Shown one piece after another: positions 1-12,237 of a DNA stretch of 64,000 bases. Source of the stretch: Rhodamnia argentea. Lineage: Eukaryota > Streptophyta > Magnoliopsida > Myrtales > Myrtaceae. The stretch is from the NCBI RefSeq assembly GCF_020921035.1, contig NC_063157.1, positions 7,498,501-7,562,500 of the forward strand, given 5' to 3'. The translations under genes were made by a program, and so were the position numbers. The notes below the pieces were generated by a model. The model had not been told where the DNA came from and searched no databases. It saw only the letters and a program-made list of their open reading frames with translations. How positions within the stretch are numbered: position 1 is the first letter of the stretch; each line of letters begins with the position of its first letter.

Positions 1-1445
1 TTGGAAAAGGAACAAGAGCTGAGTTTCATTTACAATTGATCCATTCGGACATATGTGATTCAATGAATGTGAAAGCAAGGCATGGGTTGTTTATTTCATC
101 ACATTTATAAATGATTACACTCGATTCGGATATGTCAATTTTATGATTTCTTACAAATCTGAGGCATGAGTTGCTTTGAGAAAAATTTCTTTGAGCTTTT
201 AAAAAATATATATTAAAATTTTAAAAAAAATCGATCAAGGTCGAGAAATTCATGTCGGTCAATTTAGATGTTTATGTGATGAAAAAGGAATAGAAAAACA
301 GTTGTCTATTACAGCGATTCCTCAATAGAATGGAGTTGCAGAGAGAAGAAATAGGTTTCAATGGAAATGGTTAGGTCTATGATGGCACAGGCTAATTTAC
401 CTATACATTTTAGGGTGAAGTTTTATTGATTGCCATCTAGATATTTGATTATGTGCCTTCTAAATCGCTTACTTCAACTCCATATGAGTTGAGATGTGCT
501 GCACATACGCACGAGTCTTCCCACTAGTATGGAAAATTGGGCCCTAGAGCTAAAAAGAGTATTGTCATGAGATACCGAGAGCACTCAAAAATGTATGTGT
601 TAAACGTGAGTAAACAAAATTAGGTGTAACTGAATTTGAATCACGAGATGTCACATTCTTAGTGAATAGATTTCCGACAAAGGACGAGATAGATGACGAC
701 TATTCTCTATTTGAAATCTTGTATAGTAATAATGATTTTATTGGGTATCTCATCCGAGTGGGAGCAATGTGAGAAGTAGGGAATTTGTTTGGGATCGGTC
801 TCAATTACAACAACTTGATGTGAAGATGTCATCATTATCTAATCCGAGTGGAAGTCTAATGGAGAATGAGGTACTAAATGTGCAATCTCCGATTTGGCGA
901 ACAAGTCGCAAAAGCTTTTCTTCATCGATATATCGACGTTTAGACATTGAAGGTAAAGCTTTCATGGTCGCTCCACAAGAAGAGAATGAGTCAAAGAATG
1001 TAAATGAGGCCCCGACTTGCCCCGATAAGAAAAAGTGGATATAAGCAATGGAAAAAGAGATGAAGTCCATGAGATCAAATCAAGTTTGAAAACTAGTTGA
1101 TCTTCCGAACGGATGAAAACTAGTTGATCTTCCGAACGGATGCAAAGCCATTGGGAATAAGTGGATTCTCAAAAGAAAGTGTAAACCCGATGGCTTGATT
1201 GAGAGATATAAGACTTGCCTTGTGGTGAAATGGTATAATTAACAAGAAGGAATTGATTATGAAGAAATTTTTTTTTCTCCCGTGATGAGATTTATCTGAA
1301 TTCACCTTATTCTAGCAATAGTGATTATTAATATGGATCTTGAATTACATCGGATGGATGTAAAGACTGCGATTCTCAATGGATAATTGAAAGAAGAAAT
1401 TTATATCAAACGAACCGCCGAGTTTGTTGCAGAAGGCCAAGAACA

Positions 1446-1509
<64 letters not shown>

Positions 1510-2660
1510 CTTTTGATATCGATATATGGCCTTAAGCGATCTTCGAAACAATGGTATATACTTCTTCGTAATATCATAGTGACATATGATTTTGTAATGA
1601 TTGATGAAGACCACTACATATATATCAAAAGATCCAAAGATCAATATGTGATCTTATCATTATATGTTGATGATATGATAAATTGCTAGGAGCAATATGA
1701 AGTTTGTTTATACGATTAAGAATTGGTTATGTTCCAATTTTGAGATAAAAGATATGGTGAATCCGCATATATTCTTGGAGTTAAGGTTTCAAGATATTTT
1801 TCGGAGAGATTGTGTTCTCTTTCACAAGAGACTTAGATAGATAAAGTCCTTGAATGATTTCGTGTGTAATATTGTAAACCCAAAATACTCCTATTGTAAG
1901 AGGTGAATGCTTGAGTAGCAAAATTTGTTACGAGACTTCATAAACAAATGAAAAATGGAAAGTGTTCCATATGCTAATGCTGTGGAAAACTTAATGTATG
2001 TTATGAGTGTGCAAGACTTGATATTTGTTAGATAGTTGGAATGGTAAGTGTGCCAATCCAATTCAAGTTAAGCACATTGGATTGCCGTCAAAAGAATCTT
2101 GAGGTATTTGAAAGGTACTGTCGAGTTTTTTGCTCAGTTATCAAGGTAGAGATCCGCACCTTGAAGGTCGTGCTGATGTTGAATGAGGAAGAGGTTTAGA
2201 TAAGAGGAAATCTACGTCTAGGATTGTGTTCTTACTGAGCAATGGCACCATATCATGGAGTAGTAAAAAGCAAACGTGTATAGCCTTATCCACGATAGAA
2301 AAATTGATCCCGTGGTGCTATTAGCAGCAATACAAGAGGGTGTTTGGCTTAAGAGATGTTTGGGTCGGTGAGGTATTGCTAAGGATGCTACAAGTTCATT
2401 TATTTGTTAATTGTGATAGCCAAGCAGCAATAGCTTATACTAAGGATCCATTACAAGACCAAACATAAAGTCACGAAATATGATTTTGTGAAAGACACGT
2501 TTATATGAAAAGATGTGAACATACAGTACATATATACGCATATAATAATAGCATATCTTATGACGAAGTCAATTCCTATAGATGTTTTTATTAGTCATAT
2601 GTTGACAAAGAGATTAGTTCTCTACGTTGAAATCTCTAGAAGTGCGTAGAAGTGGGAGTA
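1..2660 (+). mobile_element. Ty1/copia retrotransposon fossil, internal region
   Basis: This is the decayed coding body of a copia-superfamily LTR retrotransposon, entered part-way through at the window edge. In order one can see integrase-like sequence in the first few hundred bases, then reverse transcriptase with the copia hallmarks DVKTAILNG (about 1357-1383), SIYGLKRSSKQW (about 1516-1551) and YVDDM (about 1663-1677), and then an RNase H-like tail (about 2200-2560). Motif wording is closest to the Tork/TNT-like lineage. The element is broken in many places, well over ten, and is clearly old. A TA microsatellite lies inside the reverse transcriptase region. No 5' LTR is in the window. Confidence 0.85.
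1449..1506. repeat. (TA)n microsatellite
   Basis: An uninterrupted AT dinucleotide tract of about 58 bases lies inside the reverse transcriptase region of the copia fossil. Slippage after the element died is the likely origin. Length polymorphism between individuals would be expected. Confidence 0.95.
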
Positions 2661-3764
2661 CTGGATATATATTTTCCAAAGTTCACAAATAATGGTATTT
2701 GTTATCATTATTGATGTCTATGAGTTTGTATGATATTTATGCATATTAATACTTAGAAGGTATATCGGACAGATGGAGATTAGCCCACTCACACGGGTAA
2801 TCGCCTCTATTTCTTGTGTGATAAATAGAGATGAGACAATTTTAAGCTTATTATTTATGAGATAATTGAGAGCTCGAGCTTAAAATAAAGATGTTGCCTT
2901 AACGGAATGTCAAGATGATGTCATAATATTTATTATGTTTGAAAGTGAAATAACTCACATGTTTTACTTTATCCGTCTTTAATGCCAAATGTGAGATCCG
3001 ATGGATTATTTTAAAGAGAGTAGATTTCTGAACTCAAGCTAGATATTGAGTATGTCCGAGCTATCATTTGTACGGTATTAAGTTGAAAGACATACGCTCC
3101 ATGGGAAAGGAAAAAATACTATAATACGTATTTCATATTACGTATGTATGAGACAATCAAAAAAAGTTGCCGAAACTTTTGATCTCAACTTTTGAGCCGT
3201 ATGAGACTCTTGAGGATAAGAGTTCCTCAATTAAGTCCCATCACGACCCTTGCTTATTCTCAAGATTTCTATTTGATATTCACTATCTTAGGGTGTTAAC
3301 AATGGCCATGAAATTGATTCGATCTAACATGACATTTCTAGTAAAGCGAGCCGAACCGAGATTGAGAGGTTTAAGGGAAGAGAAAGATCAACTTATTTTG
3401 ATGTCACATTCTATCTTTGTGTTCACAGATCGACCAATTATGATTATTTAAGTTTAATCATGATTGTGAATATAATGCATCTGCTAAAGAGAACAAGAAA
3501 GATATGAAGTAAATGTGATCGATTGATCTAGGACACTATATACTAGATCTACTCTGAGTTAATATGCTCATTTTGAGCTGCTATATAGTCCCAACGGATG
3601 TGTGGCAATGAGCTCTCACAATATACCGGTCGCACCGATTGTTTGTTGATATGAACTTTGCAAAAAAGAGAGAGAGTTATGTTTAACTCCTCGTGGGCGA
3701 GTAGGAGTTGTTGACCCTTCGTGGGCAAGTGGGAGTCGTTTGCCCTTCATGGGCGAGTGGGAGA
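2661..3764 (+). other. non-coding 3' part of the copia fossil
   Basis: About 1.1 kb follows the RNase H-like tail with no recognisable protein. Near its end a short phrase built around a gggcgagtggga-like unit occurs about three times (roughly 3693-3763). The last copy is a purine-rich tract that resembles a copia polypurine tract directly upstream of the candidate LTR. A similar purine-rich stretch occurs near 2650, so the exact internal/LTR border is uncertain. Confidence 0.5.
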
Positions 3765-4085
3765 TGTTGGGGTCCATGAGATTTACGGTGGTCCGCCTAT
3801 GTAGGCAACCACCTCATGCACACTGTTGATAAGGTAGTTATCAACATATGTGAAACGATGTGATATTCGTATTTTTATCTATCATTCCTTCCTCTGTCAA
3901 GTTCCTTTAACGGAACAAAAGAATAGAGAACAGTAAGAGGACGACAACAACGATTCTCCCTTCTCCTCTTCCGAACGTAATATCGGGACGAACTCTCTTG
4001 CTGTATTGTGGACATTTAATTTGTGAAAAGTCGAGATGCGTTCGTTCTATAATGCACTCCTCGATCGAGTGATTCAAGATTGATT
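3765..4085 (+). mobile_element. candidate 3' LTR of the copia fossil
   Basis: The sequence beginning TGTTGGGGTCC directly follows a purine-rich tract, the usual arrangement at the start of a copia 3' LTR. The right end is a guess because no second LTR is available for comparison. Family as above; old and degraded. Confidence 0.4.
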
Positions 4086-4109
4086 CTAGGGCTTGTTAAT
4101 TCCGTATAA

Positions 4110-4254
4110 TCCATTGCGTTTGTAATTGGGATATGTTCCTTTCAAGTGGGACCCGGACAACCTGGTGGTGTTGCGGCTCAAGGACGGGCCGAGACCCAAT
4201 GTCGAGGTCATGTACATCGGCTCTTCGAAGGCCGACATTGACGTCGCCGAATAG
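4110..4254 (+). other. short coding-like fragment, not recognised
   Basis: One plus-strand frame here reads like real protein for about 40 residues, including FKWDPDN, VLRLKDGPRP and VEVMYIGSS, and ends at a stop at about 4252-4254. It is GC-richer than its surroundings. I do not recognise the family. It could be a fragment of a host gene carried or stranded next to the copia fossil, or a remnant exon. No start codon or splice context supports a working gene. Confidence 0.3.
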
Positions 4255-4800
4255 GAGAAGGTCTCGCGGTTGCTATTCAAGTCATTTCGGTGCGTACCGA
4301 CTCTAGATATGTAGAATAAGTTCTACCATGGCTTTTGCAAGCACTATCTCTGTCTTCTGTTTCACTACATGTTGGTCGTGTTGCCAAGGCAAGATGCAAC
4401 AGTGATACCAAATCTGAAAAAAAAAAATAGGAAAAAAAAATAGGAAAGAAAACCGTAAAACCGAGATGATTCGAATCAAATCGAACTGGATTTTCGGTTC
4501 TGTTTGTATTCAATTTGGTTTGCAATTCGGTTTAATTTAACTGCTCATCTTAACGGTTCAGTTCGGTTCGGTTTTTCAAAAAAATCGAATCGAACCGAGC
4601 AATTGACACCCAAAAAAACGAAGAGGGTGGGCCCTATTGACCTCGATCTGTACTTCAACCAATCAACTCAGATGATCGAACCCCACTATCCTGCTCCCGT
4701 TACAGCGGAATATTCTCCCAGCAGGAACCCTTCTCATTTCTCACATCTCCGGCTCCAAAAATAGAGGTGGTGGGCGTAGTGCGTCTCTGTCGTCTCCGTT
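4255..4800. other. intergenic, TTCGGTT-rich low-complexity stretch
   Basis: No gene is seen. Between about 4440 and 4620 the sequence is dominated by variants of ttcggtt/aaccgaa and cgaatcgaacc, a low-complexity pattern common in plant intergenic DNA. The last 100 bases are probably the promoter of the coiled-coil gene that follows. Confidence 0.5.
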
Positions 4801-4839
4801 CCCATCTTTCGTTTGTCTTCTTCACTCGGTGACCACTGT

Positions 4840-4994
4840 GTAAGTTCCAGTTGTCAAGGCTTCCTTTTCCGATCGATTCCTTCGCTTTATTGCTGATCCC
4901 CTTGTTTGCATCGCTGATTCTCTCTCCTTCTGTCAGATTGGACGCCTGTTTTCCGGGTCCTCTGATTTCATTTGCTGCGGGCTGTGTCTTGCAG
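4840..4994 (+). other. 5'-UTR intron of the PMD-like gene
   Basis: A gtaag donor at 4840 and a cttgcag acceptor ending at 4994 flank a T-rich stretch, with the ATG seven bases after the acceptor. This reads as an intron in the 5' leader. The open frame that runs through it lacks an upstream ATG, which supports leader rather than coding sequence. Confidence 0.6.
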
Positions 4995-5000
4995 GATTCC

Positions 5001-5822
5001 ATGGCTGATGAGGCGATTGTCAATAGCGCGAGCGATCCGGAGGTGGTGAATTGGCACCCGGCGGATCAGCGTGGGGTCGATTCCAAGGTAAATGACCTGA
5101 CCCTGAAACTGAAGTTGTTGGAGCTTGAGAAATTCAATTTGTTGTGCGAGAATGATGAGACCAAGGAGAGGGTTGGCGAGCTGATGGCGGAGATCGAAAA
5201 GCTGAGGAACGGTGAGGGCGAGGCCAAAAAGGAGGTGGCGCGATTGAGGAGCGCGACGGAAAAGAAAGACCAGATAATCCAGGGCTTGAAGAGAGAGGTG
5301 GAGGGTTTAAAAAATGGCAGGGCAGAGAGCGATGTTAAAGTGAGGGAATTGGAGCTGAAGATTGGACAATCCGAAGTGAGGGAGACGATGTTGATGGTTG
5401 AGAAAGGGAAGGCCAAGAAGAAATTGACAGAGAGGGTTGAGGCGAAGGAGAGGGAGATTAGTGGGTTGAAGGAGAAGATTGGGGATTTGGAGGCGAGGAT
5501 TGCAATGGTCGTGTCCAAGCTGCAAAGTTCGAAGAATGAGAAGAGTGCTGCGGAGGACGCATTGAGGATATCTGAGGAGAAGGCAAAGGAGATGGAGTCG
5601 AAACTGGTTGAATTGCAGAGGAAGTTAGAACAGGAAGAGAAGGTAATTACCGGATTGAAAGACAAGACAGCTGAGACCATCAGTGGGAGGCGAGAGATCT
5701 TCGACGAGACTGAAGACAAAGGGTGGAAACAGCAATGGCCGGTTGTGGCAGCAGGGTCCGCTGGAACTATTGTTTTGGCTACCGCTGTGGCCTATGTTTG
5801 CTACAGTAGGCGCCAAAGCTAG
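5001..5822 (+). CDS. PMD: coiled-coil tail-anchored protein, PMD1/PMD2-like
   Basis: A single-exon coding region of 273 aa from the first ATG (MADEAIV). The frame stays open upstream only through an unrelated leader without an ATG. Residues about 25-240 are almost pure heptad-type Glu/Lys/Leu sequence, a long coiled coil. Residues about 246-268 form one hydrophobic segment (WPVVAAGSAG... AVAYVCY) followed by the basic tail SRRQS. Coiled coil, one C-terminal membrane span and short basic tail match Arabidopsis PEROXISOMAL AND MITOCHONDRIAL DIVISION FACTOR 1/2, which are tail-anchored in mitochondria and/or peroxisomes and affect organelle number and shape. Those proteins are about 320 aa, so this one is somewhat short. 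Assignment rests on architecture plus similar phrases (ADE start, EVxGLK, GLKEKI). Another tail-anchored coiled-coil protein remains possible. Confidence 0.8.
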   Translation: MADEAIVNSASDPEVVNWHPADQRGVDSKVNDLTLKLKLLELEKFNLLCENDETKERVGELMAEIEKLRNGEGEAKKEVARLRSATEKKDQIIQGLKREVEGLKNGRAESDVKVRELELKIGQSEVRETMLMVEKGKAKKKLTERVEAKEREISGLKEKIGDLEARIAMVVSKLQSSKNEKSAAEDALRISEEKAKEMESKLVELQRKLEQEEKVITGLKDKTAETISGRREIFDETEDKGWKQQWPVVAAGSAGTIVLATAVAYVCYSRRQS

Positions 5823-8800
5823 AATTCGGCAAAATAATGAGCAAGCACGGAGGAAACAGAAGAGAGAGATACAAAGAGCCTCAGAGGTTTTAAACTACTC
5901 TATGTTGTTTCAATTTTGTTAGATGCTACAGCTTTTTCTTTTGCTTTGCTTGGGGGCATCTCGCCGTTTGTTTGATTTCATATGTGGTCTTTCCAGAAGC
6001 TGAATCGTTATTACAAGCTATTGAGTAAGATGAAGTTTCCCCAATTTCCGTATACTTCAGTGATTGCTCGTGTTCCATGCTCATTGCTGTTGCCTTCAAC
6101 TTGGATTTAGAATTTAGCAGAGTTTTGGTTCTGATACCCCGCTTATTTCTTCGCTGGCTGGCTGTTTCAATGGCATTATTGCTGCAATGTGTAGATATGT
6201 TAGTTCGATGCTCTACTTAAGCACGGCAAGAACTCCGGTCCGAGCTCTTCAAGTAATCATTCCTCAAAAGGGGTGGAGAAATCAAGTTATATCCTGAGGC
6301 AGGGTTTAGGAACCTCATTTTTTGCGGTATAACAACCAAAGCAGCTCATTTCCCAGCCAGGACCTTGCTTTGGGATCAATCTTCTTAAGTTGGTAAGACA
6401 AAGTAGGGATTTCACTTCACCATTATCGGCGATATCTCACAGGGCAAAGCCAGGAATGTGAGCATAACTCACTTCACATGAAGCTGCAGAATATTTTCAC
6501 CATAAAAAAAAATGTTCATCAAAGCATGTTTCTATTCAGTAGAATGCTCAACACTAGGGGATTCTCCAGTGAGTTTCTTTCTTCCATTAATAGAGGAGCA
6601 CAAAACAAATCCAAGTCTTTTCTCTGTTAATATGAGGATATGCAGTTTCGAGTTCCACCATCCCCCAACGCTATCTATCACCCTGAAAGAACGAAACTAT
6701 AGAACACAACAATCAATTTCAAACCATTCATGCCATGTCTTTTCACTTGTTATAAGCGTTGGGGATCGGGGAAGGGTCAATTGGATCATACTTTGTATCA
6801 TGTTTGTTCATTTTTGCGGGTAATGACACCCTTTTCATCAAGAAAATACGTGTTACCCTAATATAAAAGTCAGTTAACTTCCTTATTGTAGTAAAACGTG
6901 CTAATTAGCCTCTGTAAAAATAACTTGGAAATAACGAATTGTGTAAAGTTGGTTTTTAATGGTTTGACGAGATTGGAGACGTTTGGTTCAACTTATTGAA
7001 ACTATTCGTATTTTGTACTTAGTTAAAACTGGTGTTTTCTAGTCCTCCATTAAGGCAGGTGCCACAGAACCACATTAATCTTGCGTTTCTTTGGATTTTG
7101 CATTCTTGTTTGCATCACATTGATGTGCCGTCCCCGACACTAAATATAAATCAAGGCCACCCAAAAACTATTCCAAGTACAAGAGCACATTGATGTTTTC
7201 TTTACAGAGTCCCCAACAGTGAATATAATCAGAAAGAGGCCCGTGTTAGGATTAGGTAGAGCTTGAAGGGGTCGATTCGGGTTGTCTTTTCGTTGGAACC
7301 CTGGGTCCTCCATAGTCATTAGCTAAAACAGAGAAAATCTTGCTGGCACACACTCTCTACAAGTCCTCAAGAACATCAACAAGATTCTTCTGAGCAGCTG
7401 CTTCACTCTAATGGTTTCGTATAAATTCTGTGCTTTTCGGAGAGGCAAGGAAGTTATTGGCGGTGGTCAGAAGTCACGACACTCGGCCGTTGTCAGAAAT
7501 GACAACGATCGGCTATTATAGTGGTGGTTCTCTCACCATGACTAGCGAAACAATATCCGGATGCGTCACTCCATCACGTCATCGTCGAAAGATAATGGGG
7601 ATTGCTAAGTTAATTTTACAGCTAATAAAAATAATTCAATTCTTGTTTATCTCACCCCCCCTGAGTTCCTCACAAGTCAGTATGTCTTTGATGGCTCTGT
7701 CAGGCAGCGCTGCCCGATCCACCTCGTTTAGAGTTATACTTCATCACAAAATTTCCGTGTCTCTTGATGGCAACTTATAAGGCAGCTTTCAGTTACGTAA
7801 GTGCAAAACCATCCTTTAAGAGGTTCTTTGAAAGAAACTACTGTTGATCCTTTGGCTGGCCAGCTCGCCCTCATTGGTATGTGTGAACCACCATTAACAG
7901 TTGAGTAGTTCATGTCTCCTGTTATTTGTGCCAAAGGGATCTTTAATTTAGAAAATTCTATAACACGAAAAGAGTAGCTATCTTCATCTTCCATTCTGAT
8001 TGTCTTCAGTGCTTATTTTCATTTGACCCTTTTTAAGATAGGCAGTGATTAGGTCCGAATTCTGTAGAGTTGGTCTGGTAGTGTCAGCATACTGTATATC
8101 CCGACCATTAGATGGTTTTGTATGATTTTATGTACAGAATTTTTACCTCCTACTTTGATTCTCATGTTATGTTGAAGATCTGCCTATCCTGATATTTGGA
8201 GAAAACCGTGTTGAAAGATGAACCTCCAGTGGGTGGATATTGAGATGGTGGTGGATGAAATTTGAGTATCTGCTTTATGCTGTAGTTTTTGCATTGTGCA
8301 CTTTGAAATGCTCGATCTAGAGGCTGGTTGGAGTCACTGGGTGTATAAGCTTTTGTTAATTTATTTCTGGAACATCAGTATCGAACGCACCAGCTTTTTG
8401 GCTTTCTCTGACGGAAGTGCTATTCTGAGATGGTTTTGATTTGTTGGCAACATTGTGCGGGGATTAAATGGCGCGAATAAAAATTAGAAGGCAGGAGCAA
8501 AAGATCATTTGGCCATCAAAGAACCCCTTGGTGTCATGTTAATTTGATCACCATCAAAGTATAGCATGTGAATATGAATTGTAGATTTCTTCCACGCTGC
8601 TGTTTCTCACCTGCACGGCAATAGAAGAAAACTTAGGTCGGTTCTGTACTGCCGTGTTAGATCATGACAAATGACACGGTAACCATGTGATTTTGCGCTG
8701 CATTTCTAAGTGTAGTTGCAGTGGCACCATTTCTTCCTTTGGCCCTGCAATTGCTTGAGTACTGTTATACTCAATTGGTGGGAAAAACTCTTAGCAGGAC

Positions 8801-9764
8801 AAATGAGCAACCAGCGGCTAGTTCTGTTTCTTATTGATGCTTTCTCGTTACATCTAGACAAAAACTTTTGTGGCGGCACTGAAGCTATCGATTTTCTTCC
8901 TTCTTTTCCTTTCCCCTACGCAAGAAGGACAAATTTCCTGGGTTGCGATGTTCATGGGACAACTTCTCCTAGGCTTGTAAGAGGGACACTGTTTCAAGAA
9001 AATTGATGGTCCAGTAAGATGTGAATTTCGTGAAGGCACCACAATCCAGGAAGTGTTTGCTGTACTGAACACTGAATACCAGTGCAGAGACTCGTCCTCT
9101 CATGAAAGAACAACAAAGGAAGAGAAACTGATGACACTAACCAAGAGAATCAAAACACTGCCTAATCTTGCTCACTTCTTGATATGCAAGCAACATGTTG
9201 TCATACCTCCACACGAGCTTGTATACATGCGACGGAGTGGTACGTATGCGACTGCGATGCTGGTACAGTGCCTTTATTAAAACTCAGTCTCCACCTCGAT
9301 GGAATCTGGAGGCCTCCTAGCAGATTCACTGACGTAGACACATCACTGCTCTGATTAGTAGTCTCATTCAACTTACAAAGAACAGCAAAATTCCACCATT
9401 GGCTTGGTAGGACCTAAATGTGTATACAAGTAAATTGACACAGTAGGTCCGGTGCTGGACATTGCAGGGAGTTGCATTTGGGCTGCCACATCGATGACAG
9501 TAGTAATGTCCACTCACGAACTGATTTACTTTCTTTTTTACCCACCTTAAGGTTGAATTTGTTTCGTAAAAAATGAACAATTTGAAAAATATTTTACTAA
9601 GTATGATTGCTTAAAATAATTAATCAATTGAAAAATTATTTGCGTTATCAACAACAATTAATATCCGAATTACGAAAATGACTTTTATTTATTCATTTTT
9701 GTAAGCCACTTCCAAATCGTTTATTTTTTGTGAAAAAAAGAGAGCTTTGACTTATCTCCCAACA
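5823..9764. other. 3' UTR then gene-free DNA
   Basis: The first few hundred bases are likely the 3' UTR of the PMD-like gene. After that I see no convincing gene on either strand. Open frames near 7430, 7734 and 8716 are short, lack family motifs and have no splice partners. The one supported item is a dispersed repeat copy at 7081-7232. Confidence 0.5.
7081..7232 (+). repeat. dispersed direct repeat, copy 1
   Basis: This stretch (tttggattttgcattc, then ccccgacac, atcaaggcca, ccaaaaactattccaagtac, ccccaacag, atataatcag) recurs in the same order and orientation at 14994-15182, about 7.9 kb downstream. The two copies bracket the aspartyl protease pseudogene. The family is unknown to me. Confidence 0.8.
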
Positions 9765-10739
9765 ATGACACCTTGGTCATTTCCATCCAAGATCATCATC
9801 ACCGTCCTTCTATTCTCTCCCTGGGAGTTCCAGGGCTGCGATGGCCACTTCTTCAGCTTCAAGATGCATCACCGATTCTCTGAGCCTGTCAAGAAATGAT
9901 CCCGGTCCCCGGCAGGTGATTGGCATAGGAAAGGGAATCAGGAGTACAATGCCGAACTAGCCCACCATGATCGGGCACTTGGCAAGCGCAGTTTGTCTGG
10001 TTCTGATTCGGTGCTGGCATTTTCCAATGGCAACTCGACTTTGAAGATCAGCTCCTTGGGATTGAATGATATCCACAAAGATTGGTTATTTGTACAAGTC
10101 ATATTTGAGTTCTCAGTTGGATGCTTGGAGAGAACTCATTAGCCTTTTTGCTTAATGCTTTCATAGTCCTTGTTCGGCCCTTTTGTTCAAATTTTTCGAA
10201 AGGTAAAATTATCTGCATTGAATTCTTGTTTTCGATTCAGTCATCAAGATTATTGGAACATTCAACTTCCCGCATGAAGGACTTGTATTAGAGTTGCCAT
10301 GCTCTCTTGGGCTTGTGGAAAGAATTGGTTTAGTGTTTAGCTCATGCAAGGGGATTTTGTTTTCTGGTTCTTGAATTGAAATGTTTCTTATAAGAGCATA
10401 GAGATCATTTCCCGGTAAATTCTTGCAAAGGATGTTCTTTTCTGGGTTTCTTTGGCGGCTACCTCAGTCTGTATGACGCGACAGTGCAACTTGATACGCC
10501 AGGAGTGAAATTCTTGGTGGCCCTTGACATTGGCAGGGACCTTTTCTGGGTCCCATGTGATTGCCTCGACTCCTCTTAATCTCAGGATCATCGGATATTT
10601 TCCCCTGAGTGTGTGGTCCATCCGACAGAGAACACAAAAAGATGGCAAATGACTGAAGGGAAATATAGGAACGATGAACATCATGGCACTAGATGTCCCC
10701 TTGCGTTCTGAGGAACTACTATGTTCAGAGATCAAAGTG

Positions 10740-11376
10740 CACGAGTGTGGGGCATACAATTCTTTAGTTAGCTGGTATAGCTGTCAGTCCCTTGTATGTT
10801 ATAACCTCAATATGAATTACAATCTTTTGATCCAGGGATATAATCTCGGCACTTAGTGCTTACAACCCTTCGGTATCATCGACAAGCAAAACGGTGACTT
10901 GCAGCAACCGTCTTTGCACATGGGGCAGCGATTGGGTAAGACCACTCAACAGTTGACCATATTCCGTGTCCTAAATATGGCTAGAACTTCGAGTTCTGGG
11001 GCTTTGGTACAGGATGTCCTACATTTAATTGAATGAGCCCAAGCTATGAACATGTTGCGCCTGAAGCGTTCCGCTAAGTTCTTGAGCATCACATCTTTGA
11101 TCTTCACAGCCTCTGAATTCCTTCGATCAACATCAATATAACAGAGTATGCTTTTGGGAGTGCGCAATCATATTTGCATAAGGCATATCTTGATATCGGT
11201 TTCAATTAGCAATGTCAATGCTGTTGTGGACAGGTAAAGAGTGGTTCTTTCCTGGATATTGCAGCTCCCAATGGCTTGGTTGGCCTCCGGATGGGGAATA
11301 TATCGGTACCTGAAATTTTGTCGAGGGAGGGCTATATAGCAGACTCGATCTCAATGTGTTTCGAGCATGATGGGAC
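10740..11376 (+). repeat. tandem duplication inside protease pseudogene, copy 1
   Basis: From cacgagtgtgggg to tgtttcgagcatgatgggac this block reappears at 11601-12237 with scattered substitutions and small gaps, offset by 861 bases at the left edge. It includes the YNPSVSSTSKTVTC, DVLHL and DIAAPNGL exon remnants, so the duplication copied exons and introns together. Confidence 0.9.
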
Positions 11377-11600
11377 GGGAAGGATCAATTTTGCGAATAA
11401 AGGTCGTCCTGACCAGGACGAGACCTCTTTTTTTTTTTTTTTTATCGGAACCGTCAAAGTAAGTGGCAACTTCTCAGTATGATAGAGTTCATTTTCTGTA
11501 AGAAGAAACTTACCCTGCAACTCATGTCCATAACTACTTTTGCAGACCAAGCTATAATGTCACTGTTGATTCAAATTCAGATAGGAATGACGCAACTTGA

Positions 11601-12237
11601 CACGAATGTGGGGCATACAATTCTTTAGTTAACTGGTGTAGCCGTCAGTCTCTTGTATCGTTATAACCTCAATATGAATTACAATCTTTTGATCTAGGGA
11701 TATAATCTCAGCACTTAGTACTTACAACCCTTCAGTATCATCGACAAGCAAAACGGTGACTTGCAACAACAGTCTTTGCACATGGGGAGCGATTGGGTAA
11801 GACCACTCAGCAGTTGACCATATCCCGTGTCCTAAATATCGGCTAGAACTTTGAGTTCTGGATCTTTGGTATGGGATGTCCTACATTTAATCGAAGGAGA
11901 CCAAGCCATGAACATGTTGCGCCTGAGGCATTCTGCTAAGTTCTTGAGCATCACATCTTTAATCTTCACAGCCTCTGAATTCCTTCGATCAACATCAATA
12001 TAACAGATTATGCTTTTCGAAGTGTGCAGTCATATTTGCATAAGGCATATCTTGATACCGGTTTCAATTAGCAATGTCAATGTAGTTGTGGACAGGTGTA
12101 GAGTGGTTCTCTCCTGGATATTGCAGCTCCCAATGGCTTGCTTGGCCTCTGTACGGGGAAGATATCGGTACCTGGCATTTTGTCGAGGGAGGGCTATATA
12201 GCAGACTCGTTCTCAATGTGTTTCGGGCACGATGGGA
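11601..12237 (+). repeat. tandem duplication inside protease pseudogene, copy 2
   Basis: Second copy of 10740-11376, same orientation. It ends at the gggcacgatggg phrase, after which similarity stops. The two copies have diverged by point changes, for example cggcac versus cagcac near the YNPS exon, so the duplication is not brand new. Confidence 0.9.

Noticed and set aside
1387-1689. Open frames rich in Ile-Tyr on both strands
   Set aside because: They are translations of the TA microsatellite within the retrotransposon fossil.
4851-5000. 50-codon N-terminal extension of the PMD-like protein
   Set aside because: The frame is open but starts at TTG, not ATG, and a good intron (4840-4994) covers it. 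The first ATG, at 5001, gives the expected MADE-type start.
5066-5719. 217-codon minus-strand open frame
   Set aside because: It is the antisense shadow of the coiled-coil gene; Ser/Phe/Leu-rich content mirrors Glu/Lys/Leu codons.
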